This document shows positions 19,915-28,613 of a DNA stretch of 64,000 bases, one piece after another. The translations under genes and the position numbers were made by a program. Location of the stretch: assembly GCA_021793155.1 (NCBI GenBank), contig JAJYTF010000004.1:124001-188000 (forward strand). The letters are read 5' to 3'. The first letter of the stretch is position 1; every line of letters begins with the position of its first letter. Source of the DNA: Pseudomonadota bacterium. GTDB lineage: Bacteria; Pseudomonadota; Alphaproteobacteria; Rhodospirillales; Magnetospirillaceae. The notes under the pieces are model-generated. The model was not told where the DNA came from, made no database searches, and worked only from the letters and a program-made list of their open reading frames with translations.

Positions 19915-20090
19915 TCCGTTTAAGTCCCGCCAACGACAATCGGCGCCCCCTGCGCCGAAGGATGACTTGGTTGGCCGCCGCCCTTGCCGCCTGCACCGCT
20001 GTGGCTTGGCTCCTGCGCAGTTCTCAATTCTGACATGGCCGCCAACCCAGGGTTACATCGGATCACGTTTTTGAGTCCGAGCGGCGCTTA

Positions 20091-20112
20091 CGCCTTGAAT
20101 AGGCGCTTTTTT
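20091..20112 (+). terminator. Weak intrinsic terminator
   Basis: CGCCT (20091-20095) and AGGCG (20101-20105) form a short stem followed by C and six T (20107-20112). Something on the forward strand between 19901 and 20090 may therefore be transcribed, possibly the short hydrophobic frame ending at 20033. Confidence 0.4.
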
Positions 20113-20223
20113 CCAGCCTGAAATGGCCGAGAGGCGAATGCGCGTGAGCGCACGCATGCGGGCTCCTAGGGTGCAATAACGCCCATGTCGAAACCACGCC
20201 GAGACGCCCTGTGTTGGAGCATC

Positions 20224-20240
20224 ATGCAGAAAATCTGCAT
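20224..20240. promoter_or_regulatory. Perfect 17-bp palindrome upstream of a secreted-protein gene
   Basis: ATGCAGA-AAA-TCTGCAT is a perfect 7-bp inverted repeat with a 3-base centre, about 150 bases before the start at 20389. It may be an operator. The next bases (CCTCCTCAG) do not make a terminator. Confidence 0.35.
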
Positions 20241-20388
20241 CCTCCTCAGCCGCCCTTGAGGTGGCAGCCAAGTGCACCGACGCGCGCTCCTGGCGAGGGA
20301 ACAGTACCTGGACCGCCATGCAGACCCACTGCATCACGCTCCAGTGTCCTTGATCTTTCGGCAACGGATGACACAGGCAAAGGCACCC

Positions 20389-20766
20389 ATGGTGAAGAAG
20401 ACGCATTCCTCAATGCTGGCGGCCAGTGCGGCGACCGCAGCGATGCTGGCCTTTTCGGGGCCGGCGGCGGCGCAGCAGACGGATCTGTTCGGCAAGCAGC
20501 CACGCGTCGACGTGACCGTTCCCGGCGTCGTGAGCCAGGCCCAGTTGGCGCACCAGCTCCACTCGCAAGGCTACAACAACATAAAATTGTCGTCGCAGTA
20601 TCCGACCCCGGCCGACCCCAACCCCGAGAACCACAGTCGCAGCGACCCCGAGACCACACCCATCCACCAGGGATGGAACGGGACAGCCTTTAAGGACGGA
20701 CGCCGCCTGCGGGTGTACGTTCAATATGGCTCGGGCCCTTCAGTGGCCGAGGTCCCGGCGAAATAG
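20389..20766 (+). CDS. Small secreted hypothetical protein
   Basis: A 125-residue protein with an evident Sec signal peptide: a basic MVKK start, a hydrophobic stretch to about residue 25 and a cleavage site after GPAAA. The mature part has VDVTVPGVVSQAQLAHQLHSQGYNNIKLSS and ends in a segment with GRRLRVYVQYGSGP. The order helix then strand, with a flexible Asp/Pro/Asn-rich loop between, resembles small PepSY-like periplasmic modules, but I do not recognise a family. An ATG at 20368 in the same frame is an alternative start; 20389 gives the better signal peptide. It stands alone and converges with gloA. Confidence 0.65.
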   Translation: MVKKTHSSMLAASAATAAMLAFSGPAAAQQTDLFGKQPRVDVTVPGVVSQAQLAHQLHSQGYNNIKLSSQYPTPADPNPENHSRSDPETTPIHQGWNGTAFKDGRRLRVYVQYGSGPSVAEVPAK

Positions 20767-20776
20767 TGGTGCTGGA

Positions 20777-21178
20777 CTATTTCTTTTCGATGAGCTCGAT
20801 CTTGTAGCCGTCCGGGTCCTCGATGAAGGCGATGACGGTCGTGCCATGCTTCATCGGGCCCGGCGCCCGGGTAATCCTGGCGCCGGCGGCGGCAAGGAGT
20901 TCGCATGTGCCGTAGATGTCGGGCACCCCGATTGCCAGGTGGCCGAAACCGGTACCCGGATCGTAAGGCTCTTTCTGATCCCAGTTGTAGGTCAGCTCCA
21001 CCACCGAGTGGTCCTCTTCGCCGCCGTAGCCGACGAAGGCCAGGGTGAACTTGCCGTCCGGGAAGTCGGTGCGGCGCAGCAGCGTCATGCCCAGCAGACG
21101 AGTATAGAAGTCGAGAGACTTCTCCAGGTCGCGCACGCGCAGCATGGTGTGCAGAAGACGATAAGGTGTGGCACTCAT
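20777..21178 (-). CDS. gloA: Lactoylglutathione lyase (glyoxalase I)
   Basis: A 133-residue glyoxalase I that isomerises the methylglyoxal-glutathione adduct to S-lactoylglutathione. It has two beta-alpha-beta-beta-beta modules. Metal-ligand positions are recognisable: His10 in RLLHTMLRV, the Glu in VELTYNW, His in GFGHLAIGV, and Glu in KIELIEKK. Its start codon overlaps the lpxB stop (ATGA on the reverse strand), so it is translationally coupled to the lipid A gene cluster, of which it is the last member. That pairing is functionally unexplained. Confidence 0.95.
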   Translation of the reverse strand: MSATPYRLLHTMLRVRDLEKSLDFYTRLLGMTLLRRTDFPDGKFTLAFVGYGGEEDHSVVELTYNWDQKEPYDPGTGFGHLAIGVPDIYGTCELLAAAGARITRAPGPMKHGTTVIAFIEDPDGYKIELIEKK

Positions 21179-22344
21179 ACTCGCTCCTTTCCAGCAATCT
21201 GCCCCAGAACTTCACGGGCCGCGCGAAGGCTGGGGCTCCCCTGGCCTCGCCCGAGGCGGTCCAATGCCGCAGCCAGCCCGGCCAACTGCTCACTGCGGGC
21301 CGCCTCGTCATCCATCAGCCGGCCGAGCGCGGCGGCCAACCTGTCGGGCCGGCAATTCTCCTGCAGATATTCGGGAACCACCGGCCTGTCCATCAGCAGG
21401 TTGGGCAAACTGACATAACGGATCTTCAGCAGGCGACGGGCAAGAGCGGCGGTGAGCCGCGCGACCCGATAGCCGATGACCATGGGCAGCCCTGCCAGCG
21501 CCAGTTCCAGCGCCACCGTCCCCGAGGCCGCCAAGGCGGCGCGGCTGGCGGCAAAGGCGTCATAGCGTTCGGCCGCACCGGTCACCAATGTCACCGGTAC
21601 GGGCCAGGGCCGTATGGCGGCAGCCACCTCGTCTCGTACCGTTTCCACCGTCGGCAGGACGACCCGCAGAGTCGGTCGGTCGGCTGCCAGCCGGCCGACG
21701 GTGTCGGCGAATACCGGCAGCAGGCGCGAAGTCTCCGAGCGCCGGCTTCCGGGCAGGACGCAAAGCAGCGGGGCGTCCGGTGGTATGCCATGGCGCGCCC
21801 GAAACCCTTCGCCGTCACCCTTGTCGGCACCGCTCTCCAGCACCGAATGGCCGACATGGACGGCGGGCAGTCCCGCCTCGAGGAAATAGGCCGGTTCGTT
21901 GGGCAGCAAACACAGAAGCAGATCCACCCGCCCGGCCAACTGATGTACCCGCTTTTCCTTCCAGGCCCAAACCATCGGCGCGACATAATGGATGCGGGGA
22001 GACGTCGAACCCTCGGCCTTTAAACGCTTCGCGACACGGCCGGTGAATCCCCAGGAATCCACGGTCACCACGGCATCAGGCTGCCGCGCCCGAATATCGG
22101 CCATGGTTTGGCCCAGGCGGTGCAGAATGCGTGGAATGCGCGGCAACACCTCGGCCAGGCCCATCACCGCCAGATCGGCCTGGGGAAACAGACTGACCAG
22201 CCCCTCCTCGCGCATGGCCTCGCCGCCGATACCGGCGAAGGCGATCCGCCCCCCGGTCAGCTGCTTGAGCCCAGCCATCAGACGGGCCGCCAACAGATCT
22301 CCCGACGGCTCGCCGGCGATCAGGTAGATCAGGGGGTCAGTCAT
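21175..22344 (-). CDS. lpxB: Lipid-A-disaccharide synthase
   Basis: A 389-residue family-19 glycosyltransferase that joins UDP-2,3-diacylglucosamine and lipid X to make the lipid A disaccharide at the inner membrane. Family blocks are LIAGEPSGDLLAARLMAGL at the N-terminus, FAGIGGEAM, HYVAPMVWAWKEKRV, LLCVLPGSRRSE and ASGTVALELALAGLPMVIGYR. It is separated from lpxI by 129 bases of repeat DNA, the only sizeable break in this cluster, and its stop overlaps gloA. Confidence 0.97.
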   Translation of the reverse strand: MTDPLIYLIAGEPSGDLLAARLMAGLKQLTGGRIAFAGIGGEAMREEGLVSLFPQADLAVMGLAEVLPRIPRILHRLGQTMADIRARQPDAVVTVDSWGFTGRVAKRLKAEGSTSPRIHYVAPMVWAWKEKRVHQLAGRVDLLLCLLPNEPAYFLEAGLPAVHVGHSVLESGADKGDGEGFRARHGIPPDAPLLCVLPGSRRSETSRLLPVFADTVGRLAADRPTLRVVLPTVETVRDEVAAAIRPWPVPVTLVTGAAERYDAFAASRAALAASGTVALELALAGLPMVIGYRVARLTAALARRLLKIRYVSLPNLLMDRPVVPEYLQENCRPDRLAAALGRLMDDEAARSEQLAGLAAALDRLGRGQGSPSLRAAREVLGQIAGKERV

Positions 22345-22363
22345 TCATTATCCGCGGATGCCC

Positions 22364-22480
22364 CAGATGAACGCAGATGCCTCCACCCGTCACTCCCGCG
22401 AAAGCGGGAGTCCGACCGCAGCCATGGATACCCGCTTTCGCGGGGAAGACGAAGAGGATCCTGCTATCCGCGTTCATCTG
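22364..22480. repeat. Nested palindromic repeat between lpxI and lpxB
   Basis: Two inverted repeats are nested. The outer arms are CAGATGAACGC (22364-22374) and GCGTTCATCTG (22470-22480). The inner arms are CCCGCGAAAGCGGG (22395-22408) and CCCGCTTTCGCGGG (22431-22444). Both are perfect. The sequences resemble widespread bacterial intergenic repeats. The outer right arm contains the stop codon of lpxI (22474-22476). As RNA this would fold into a long hairpin within the lpx operon. Confidence 0.7.
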
Positions 22481-23307
22481 CCGGCCTCTTTGTCCACGGT
22501 AACACCGCAAACGAACAAGCCACTGGCGTCGGCGGCGGTGATCACCGCCGCTCGGTCTACAACGACCGTCGAGCCGGCCTCCACGGCGATGCCGCGCAAA
22601 CCGGCGGCGACGCAATTCTTTACCGTGTCAGGGCCGATAGTGGGCAGGTCGACCCGGCGCTCCTGCCCCGGCTTCGAGATCTTTACGAGAACCCCGCCCG
22701 GCCCGGCCCGGCGCAGGTCACAGCAACGCCGCAGCAAGGCGTCGGTGCCTTCCACTGCCTCGACGCCGAGGACGATGCCCTGCTGTACCACCACCGACTG
22801 GCCGACATCCAATGCTCCCAGGCCCAGTGCCACTTCCAGGCCCCGCTGGATATCCGCCACGGCCTGCTCGTCAGGCTCGATGGTGCCCCACCCGCCTTCA
22901 TCGGCCAGCAGGTCGCCAAGGATAGAATGGATGCCGACGACGCGGAAACCTTCGTCTTCCAGCTCGGCGATGACTGCCTTCAGCAGTCCATCGTCGCCCA
23001 ACGCCTTGAGGCCGATGCGGCCGAAGAAACGGGCGGTGCGCCAATCCGGCCGAAGGTCGCGCAACGTCGGACGGCGAACGGGGCCGGCCATTACTACTTC
23101 TTCCACGCCCGCCTGCCGCAGCATTTCGAATCCCCTGCCCGCCTCGCCCAGGCGGAGCCACGCATGCGGCACCCCTTCGATGGCTGAGGGATCGGCGTGG
23201 CCGGAAAAGGCCAGAACGAAAAACGACCGTCCTTCGGCTTGGCAGGTGGCGATCAGGCGCCCCGGCAGAGCGCCGCCGCCAGCCAAAATTCCAAGCTTAC
23301 GCGACAT
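22474..23307 (-). CDS. lpxI: UDP-2,3-diacylglucosamine pyrophosphatase LpxI
   Basis: A 277-residue LpxI, the alphaproteobacterial replacement for LpxH, which cleaves UDP-2,3-diacylglucosamine to lipid X. Seen are [17 protein letters not shown] at the N-terminus, [13 protein letters not shown]-type residues at the end, and the C-terminal catalytic region with [24 protein letters not shown] split over residues about 205-230. It overlaps lpxA by 11 bases. Its stop codon lies within a dispersed repeat, so the last one or two residues may be repeat-derived. Confidence 0.95.
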   Translation of the reverse strand: MSRKLGILAGGGALPGRLIATCQAEGRSFFVLAFSGHADPSAIEGVPHAWLRLGEAGRGFEMLRQAGVEEVVMAGPVRRPTLRDLRPDWRTARFFGRIGLKALGDDGLLKAVIAELEDEGFRVVGIHSILGDLLADEGGWGTIEPDEQAVADIQRGLEVALGLGALDVGQSVVVQQGIVLGVEAVEGTDALLRRCCDLRRAGPGGVLVKISKPGQERRVDLPTIGPDTVKNCVAAGLRGIAVEAGSTVVVDRAAVITAADASGLFVCGVTVDKEAGR

Positions 23308-24097
23308 TCGCCAGCTTCGGCTGGCATATAGCGCGCGAGCTGTCGACCCGGATGAAGTCGACGATTTCCATCACCGGCGCGGCGTCCTTGAACTGCTCAG
23401 CCACTTCTTCGAGGCGTTCGGCCATTGTCCCCTCGGGGGCGAACAGCAGGCGATACGCGTTCCTGAGGGCATGAATATCTTCGCGCGAATAGCCGCGGCG
23501 CTTGAGGCCCACGAGATTGAGGCCGGAAAGATGGGCACGGTTGCCAGTTACCGTGGCGAACGGAATCACGTCGTTCTCGACACCGGTCATGCCGCCCACC
23601 ATGACGTGGCGGCCGATGCGGACGAACTGATGGACCGCGGACAGTCCCCCCAGCACGGCGAAGTCGCCGATACTGACATGCCCGCCCAGCGTGGCGTTGT
23701 TGGCGAATATGACACCGTCGCCCACCTGGCAGTCATGAGCCACATGGGCCCCCACCATGAACAGGCCGTTGTCGCCGACACGGGTCACCATGCCACCACC
23801 TTCGGTGCCGGGGTTCATGGTCACGTTCTCGCGGATCTGATTGCGCTTGCCGATGATCAGTCGGCTGGCTTCGCCCCTGTATTTCAGATCCTGAGGACGA
23901 TGGCCCAACGAGGCGAAGGGATAGACCACCGTGCCCTCGCCGATGCTGGTGATACCGTCGACCACCACATGGGAGATCAGATGCACCCCGTCGGCGATCT
24001 CGACCTCGGGACCGACGACGCAATAGGCGCCGATAACGGCGGTGGGGGCGATGGTCGCCCCGGGGGAAATAATGGCGGAGGGATGAATATCGGCCAT
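23297..24097 (-). CDS. lpxA: UDP-N-acetylglucosamine acyltransferase
   Basis: A 266-residue left-handed beta-helix acyltransferase that adds 3-hydroxyacyl from ACP to UDP-GlcNAc, the first step of lipid A synthesis. Hexapeptide repeats run through the first 190 residues, beginning [20 protein letters not shown]. The catalytic His region is in [20 protein letters not shown]. The C-terminal helical domain follows. It touches fabZ (one-base overlap) and overlaps lpxI. Confidence 0.97.
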   Translation of the reverse strand: MADIHPSAIISPGATIAPTAVIGAYCVVGPEVEIADGVHLISHVVVDGITSIGEGTVVYPFASLGHRPQDLKYRGEASRLIIGKRNQIRENVTMNPGTEGGGMVTRVGDNGLFMVGAHVAHDCQVGDGVIFANNATLGGHVSIGDFAVLGGLSAVHQFVRIGRHVMVGGMTGVENDVIPFATVTGNRAHLSGLNLVGLKRRGYSREDIHALRNAYRLLFAPEGTMAERLEEVAEQFKDAAPVMEIVDFIRVDSSRAICQPKLANVA

Positions 24098-24561
24098 CAG
24101 CTGTCCATGATCATGGCGGCATAGGTGGCTTCCGCCATCAGCACGCCGTCGACTTTCGCCTCGCCGCGGAACTTCCAGACATTGCCGCGGCTGCGCTCCT
24201 TCTGGACGTGGATATGCAACGTGTCACCCGGAACGACCGGCTTGCGGAAGCGCGCGTTCTCGACCGACATGAAATAGACCAGCTTGCCTTCCGCGCTCGG
24301 CCCGAGGGTTTCAACCACCAGCACCGCCGCGGTCTGCGCCATCGCTTCGATGATCAGCACGCCCGGCATGATCGGCCGCTGGGGGAAATGCCCCTGAAAA
24401 TGCGGCTCGGAAGCCGTCACGTTCTTGATGCCTACGGCGCTGGCATCGGGCACCACATTGATCACCTTGTCCACCATCAGGAACGGGTAGCGGTGCGGGA
24501 TCATCTGCATGACGCGGTTGATGTCGATCGTCTTGCCGGTCCGGTTATCCACGGTATCCAT
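24097..24561 (-). CDS. fabZ: 3-hydroxyacyl-ACP dehydratase FabZ
   Basis: A 154-residue hot-dog dehydratase of fatty-acid synthesis. The catalytic His is in [12 protein letters not shown] and the catalytic Glu in [26 protein letters not shown] is also typical. FabZ competes with LpxA for 3-hydroxyacyl-ACP, which explains its place between lpxD and lpxA. It follows lpxD by 12 bases. Confidence 0.97.
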   Translation of the reverse strand: MDTVDNRTGKTIDINRVMQMIPHRYPFLMVDKVINVVPDASAVGIKNVTASEPHFQGHFPQRPIMPGVLIIEAMAQTAAVLVVETLGPSAEGKLVYFMSVENARFRKPVVPGDTLHIHVQKERSRGNVWKFRGEAKVDGVLMAEATYAAMIMDS

Positions 24562-24573
24562 CCACCCTACCCC

Positions 24574-25596
24574 TCATCGCCCCTTCTTGCGCGCCATTTT
24601 CCCCAGCGCCGCTGCCTGTCGAAGCCATTCGGACATCGGAACGGCCGGTGAGCCGCCGACGGTGCCTCCCGCCTCGATATCACGCATCACGCCGCTTTGC
24701 GCGGCGATCCGGGCTCCGGCACCGATCCTCAAATGGCCTGTTATACCGGCCTGCCCGCCCGCGGCGACGAAATCATCGAGCCGAGTGCTGCCCGAAATTC
24801 CGACTTGCGCAACGATCACGCAGCCGCGTCCGAGTTGCACGTTGTGCCCGATCTGAACCAGATTATCAATCTTGCATCCAGCTCCGATGATCGTGTCCGG
24901 ACCAGCGCCGCGATCGATGGTCGTGTTGGCGCCGATTTCGACGTCGTCGTGAATCACCACCCGACCCAACTGCGGCACTTTCAGATGCCCCGACGGGCCC
25001 ATGGCGAAGCCGAATCCGTCCTGCCCGATGCGCGCTCCCGGATAGATCGCCACCCGGTTGCCGAGGATGCAGTGGCTGAGCGAGGAATTGGCCCCGATCA
25101 CGCAGTCTTCGCCGATCACCACGCCCCGGCCGACTACGGCGTTGGGGCCGATGACGCTGCGCGCACCGACCTCGGCACCGGAAGCGATCACCGCGCCCGG
25201 TTCCACTCGTGCGCTGGCGTCGATCACCGCCGCCGGGTCCACGACGGCCTGGGTGGCAATTCCCGGCACCACTGGCGGCGGTGGATAGAATGCAGTGGCA
25301 ACCTTCGCGTATGACCGATATGCGTCGGCGCACAACAGCAGGGCCATGCCGGTAGGCGCCAATTTGGCCATGTCCGGATGCACCAGGCAGGCGCCGGCGC
25401 GGCTGCGGGAAAAGGTCTCGACATATTTCTTGTTGTCGAGGAACGAGATGTGCTCAGGCCCGGCGGCATCGAGCGCGGCCACATCGACAACACAAGTCTC
25501 CGCGTCCACGCCCGCGGCCAGTTCCGCCCCGCAGCGCAAAGCGAGTTCCGCCAAGGTGAATGGGCCGGCCTTGGCGAAGAAGCGCTGATCAGCCAT
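24574..25596 (-). CDS. lpxD: UDP-3-O-(3-hydroxyacyl)glucosamine N-acyltransferase
   Basis: A 340-residue enzyme adding the second (N-linked) hydroxyacyl chain in lipid A synthesis. The N-terminal uridine-binding domain covers about residues 1-100 ([10 protein letters not shown]). A long left-handed beta-helix of hexapeptide repeats follows ([20 protein letters not shown] and on), with the catalytic His region near [14 protein letters not shown]. The C-terminal helix ends with a basic tail. It starts 6 bases after the ompH stop. Confidence 0.97.
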   Translation of the reverse strand: MADQRFFAKAGPFTLAELALRCGAELAAGVDAETCVVDVAALDAAGPEHISFLDNKKYVETFSRSRAGACLVHPDMAKLAPTGMALLLCADAYRSYAKVATAFYPPPPVVPGIATQAVVDPAAVIDASARVEPGAVIASGAEVGARSVIGPNAVVGRGVVIGEDCVIGANSSLSHCILGNRVAIYPGARIGQDGFGFAMGPSGHLKVPQLGRVVIHDDVEIGANTTIDRGAGPDTIIGAGCKIDNLVQIGHNVQLGRGCVIVAQVGISGSTRLDDFVAAGGQAGITGHLRIGAGARIAAQSGVMRDIEAGGTVGGSPAVPMSEWLRQAAALGKMARKKGR

Positions 25597-25602
25597 CGAC
25601 TA

Positions 25603-26271
25603 CTAGGGCTTCTTCTTCGTGTTGCCGCCCTGGGCCCCGGGCGCCATTTCGGCTTCGACCTTCGGCGGCGGGAAGTCGACATGAGTCAGCTTCTTGTCCA
25701 TCACCGCAACGATCTCCTTGGTGATGTTCATCTTGTCGTCGAACAGCAGGACCTGATTACGCGGCAGAAGCACGGTGACCCCGTGCGCCTGGGCCACCTG
25801 CTGACTGGCTTCCAGCATAGCCTTCTGCACCTGGCCCATGGCTGCGCTGACCGATTTGTCGAAGGCGCGCCGGCGCGCCATCCCCTTGCGCTGAAAGTCG
25901 GCGGCGCTGGCTTCGAAGGCCCGCGCCTTTTCGGCGAATGCCTCCTGGGTCAGTGTCCTGTGCTGCTGCTCGGCCTCCAGTTCCTGCTGAGTGGCACGCA
26001 GAGTGGCCTCTTCCTTGCTGATTTCCTGCTGGAAGGTCTGCTGATATTTGTCGGCCTGGCTGCGCACGCTCTTCGCCGCCGCCGACTCCTGCAGGATCTG
26101 GTCGACGTCGACAACGCCGATCACCGGCGGCGGCACGGCCGCACCGGGTGCCGGACCGGGAGCCGGACCGGCCTTTTCCTGAGCATCCGCCGAGGCGGCA
26201 TGGAACAGCAGCAAGGCGCAGCATAGTCCCCCGGCGACCAATCCCCGGATGCCGGATTTCCTGATGAACAT
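25603..26271 (-). CDS. skp: OmpH/Skp-family periplasmic chaperone
   Basis: A 222-residue periplasmic chaperone that holds unfolded outer-membrane proteins. A Sec signal peptide covers about residues 1-30 (GLVAGGLCCALLLFHAASADA). A Pro/Gly-rich segment follows, then the OmpH domain from IGVVDVDQILQESAAAKSV with long charged Gln/Glu-rich coiled-coil helices forming the Skp tentacles. The start at 26271 was chosen because the ATG overlaps the bamA stop (TAATG), coupling the two, and precedes the signal peptide. The C-terminal KKKP tail is basic. Confidence 0.93.
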   Translation of the reverse strand: MFIRKSGIRGLVAGGLCCALLLFHAASADAQEKAGPAPGPAPGAAVPPPVIGVVDVDQILQESAAAKSVRSQADKYQQTFQQEISKEEATLRATQQELEAEQQHRTLTQEAFAEKARAFEASAADFQRKGMARRRAFDKSVSAAMGQVQKAMLEASQQVAQAHGVTVLLPRNQVLLFDDKMNITKEIVAVMDKKLTHVDFPPPKVEAEMAPGAQGGNTKKKP

Positions 26272-28589
26272 TAGAACCTCGTACCGAAATTGAGCCGGAA
26301 GAATTGTGTTTCGTCGCGCGGCTGCCGGACGATCGGAACGCCAAGGTCGATGTTGATCGGCCCCATCGGCGAACGCCAAACCACGCCGGTGCCGACCGCC
26401 ACACGCGGCGCGCTGGTCTGCGCAACGGTGACGAATGTCCCGGTCAGCGGGTTGATGGTATGGGTCACGCTAGGATCGGTATGGCCGACCGTACCAACGT
26501 CGGTGAACAGCTTGCCCTGCACGCCCAATTCCTTCGGCAGACCCAGCGGGAAGCGGACTTCCGCCGAGCCGACGGCTTGCCAGAGCGCGCCCAAAGCGTC
26601 GTTGGTATTCGCATCGCGGGGGCTGATGCCGGCGTCGAAGAAGCCGCGCATGGTGTCGCCACCCAGATAATAGAGTTCGTTGATGCGAACCGGTTGCCCG
26701 TTCAGGCCGTAAATATAACCGCCATTCGCCGAAAGCTGTAGAACGGTCTGTTCAGCCAGACGAAAGTACTTCCCGATGCCAGCATTGGTGCGCAGGAAGT
26801 CTTCCGTGCCACCGAGACCGGCATATTCAGTGCCGATTCGCATGTAATAGCCGGTGGTTGGGTCGACCTTGCTGTCGCGGCGGTCATAAAACAGCGTCTG
26901 GCCAATCGACGACAGGGTGGACCATCCGGCCTGATCGGTGATGTAGACCGAGGCGCCGGGCTGGATGTTGTTCACGTCGGTGACGCTGGCCGTATATTTC
27001 CACTGCTGGCTCAGGAATTCGGTGAAGTAATAGCCCATACGCAGGTCGAAGCCGCTGGTGGTCGCCGAGTACACCAAGTAATCCAGCGGGCTGGTCATGA
27101 TCGAAAAGAAGTCAAAGCCAGCCGCCAGGCGGCGGTCGAGGAAATAAGGCTCGGTAAAGCCGATATTGACCTGTGACTGGAACTGCGCAAGCGTCGCATT
27201 GATACTCAAGTCCTGGCCCGAACCCAAAAGGTTCCGCTCGCGAGCGCCGACGTTGATCATGGCGCCGATGAAGCTGGACCAGCCAAGGCCGAAGGATAGC
27301 TCGCCGGTGGATTTCTCGGTTACGTCCACCTTGATGACCGTCCGATCCGGCGCCGTGTCCGACTGCACCGCGTTGACATCGGCCTTTTCGAAAAAGTCGA
27401 GGTCCTTCAGCCGCTCGCGCGAGCGGCGCAGTTTCGCCGCGTTGAATGCGTCGCCTTCGACCAAGCGGAACTCGCGGCGGATCACCTTGTCCAGGGTGCG
27501 GACATTGCCCTGGATGTCGATGCGCTCGACAAACACCCGCGGCCCCTCCTGCACCTCGAAAGTGACGTCGATGGTATGTTTTTCGCGGTTCCTGGTCAGC
27601 ACGGGCTTGATGTCGACGAAGGCGTAGCCGCGGGTGCCGACCTCGTCCGTCAGCGACTGAACGGTATTCTCGATCTCGTCGGCGTTATAGATATCGCCGG
27701 TCGCGATGTTGGTAATGGTCGGCAGCAGATCTTCCGCCTTCAACTCGCGGATGGCGCTTTTCACGTTGATTTTGCCGACCTCGTAGCGCTCCCCTTCCTC
27801 GATGGTGAAGGTGAGGAAGAATTCCTCGCGGTCCGGCGATAGTTCGGCGACGGTCGAGATCACGCGGAAGTCGGCAAAGCCGTGCCGCAGGTAATGACGG
27901 CGCAGCAATTCGCGGTCGTAGTTGACGCGGTCCGGATCATAGGTGTCGTCGGAGCTTAGAAAGCGGTACCAGCGTTCCTCCTTGGTCTGCAGCACCTCGC
28001 GCAGGTTGGAGTCGCTGTATTCCTTGTTTCCGACGAAATTGATGCGGGTAACGTAGGTGGCCGGGCCTTCCGAGATCTCGAAGACCAGATCGACGCGGTT
28101 CTGCGGCAACTCGATGATCTTGGGATCGACGGTGGCGGCGAAACGGCCGTTGCGGCGATAGATGTCGAGGATGCGCTTGACGTCGTTCTGCACCTTGGTG
28201 CGGGTATAGACGCTGCGGGGCTTCAGCTGCACTTCGGTCTGCAACTGGTCGCTCTTGACCTTGTGGTTTCCCTCAAAAGCGACGCGGTTGATGATGGGAT
28301 TTTCCACCACCCGCACCACCAGGGTGTCGCCCTCGCGGTGGATGGCGACATCGGCGAATAGCCCGGTGGCGAACAGGCTTTTCAGCGACTTGTCGATCTT
28401 GGCGTCATCAAAGGGATCGCCTTCGGCCACCGACATGTAGGAGCGAATCGTCTCCGGCTCGACGCGCTGGTTGCCTTGCACGGTAATCTGCTTAATCACC
28501 CCGCCCTGCTGTGCCAGGACCGGAGCGGCGGGGGCAATCAACAGAGCAATCGCCACGGTCGCGAGGAAGGAGCGCAAAAGACGGAGCAA
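26271..28589 (-). CDS. bamA: Outer-membrane protein assembly factor BamA
   Basis: A 772-residue outer-membrane insertase. A signal peptide covers about residues 1-26 (cleavage after APVLA). Five POTRA domains span about 27-430; the first begins IKQITVQGNQRVEPETIRSY. A C-terminal beta-barrel ends in Phe (FRLNFGTRF), the usual outer-membrane signature. LGAL-type and VRFPLG strands near the end belong to the barrel. It lies between rseP and ompH in the conserved order. Confidence 0.97.
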   Translation of the reverse strand: MLRLLRSFLATVAIALLIAPAAPVLAQQGGVIKQITVQGNQRVEPETIRSYMSVAEGDPFDDAKIDKSLKSLFATGLFADVAIHREGDTLVVRVVENPIINRVAFEGNHKVKSDQLQTEVQLKPRSVYTRTKVQNDVKRILDIYRRNGRFAATVDPKIIELPQNRVDLVFEISEGPATYVTRINFVGNKEYSDSNLREVLQTKEERWYRFLSSDDTYDPDRVNYDRELLRRHYLRHGFADFRVISTVAELSPDREEFFLTFTIEEGERYEVGKINVKSAIRELKAEDLLPTITNIATGDIYNADEIENTVQSLTDEVGTRGYAFVDIKPVLTRNREKHTIDVTFEVQEGPRVFVERIDIQGNVRTLDKVIRREFRLVEGDAFNAAKLRRSRERLKDLDFFEKADVNAVQSDTAPDRTVIKVDVTEKSTGELSFGLGWSSFIGAMINVGARERNLLGSGQDLSINATLAQFQSQVNIGFTEPYFLDRRLAAGFDFFSIMTSPLDYLVYSATTSGFDLRMGYYFTEFLSQQWKYTASVTDVNNIQPGASVYITDQAGWSTLSSIGQTLFYDRRDSKVDPTTGYYMRIGTEYAGLGGTEDFLRTNAGIGKYFRLAEQTVLQLSANGGYIYGLNGQPVRINELYYLGGDTMRGFFDAGISPRDANTNDALGALWQAVGSAEVRFPLGLPKELGVQGKLFTDVGTVGHTDPSVTHTINPLTGTFVTVAQTSAPRVAVGTGVVWRSPMGPINIDLGVPIVRQPRDETQFFRLNFGTRF

Positions 28590-28613
28590 GATTCCCCCTA
28601 ATGGATAGCCCGC

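Larger units (their letters stand above)
19847..20388. other. Long mostly non-coding stretch after gltA
   Basis: This 542-base stretch holds the gltA terminator (19876-19914), a doubtful short frame to 20033, a weak second terminator (20091-20112) and a perfect palindrome at 20224-20240. The short frame ends in a hydrophobic helix, MTWLAAALAACTAVAWLL, and is preceded by PANDNRR, a motif seen in small alphaproteobacterial proteins; it overlaps the gltA terminator and has no clear start or ribosome-binding site, so it is not called. The promoter of the small secreted-protein gene at 20389 should lie here. Confidence 0.45.

Noticed and set aside
19839-20033. 64-codon forward frame starting in the gltA tail
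   Set aside because: It overlaps the gltA terminator, lacks a convincing start and ribosome-binding site. The hydrophobic C-terminus and PANDNRR are suggestive but not enough to call a gene.
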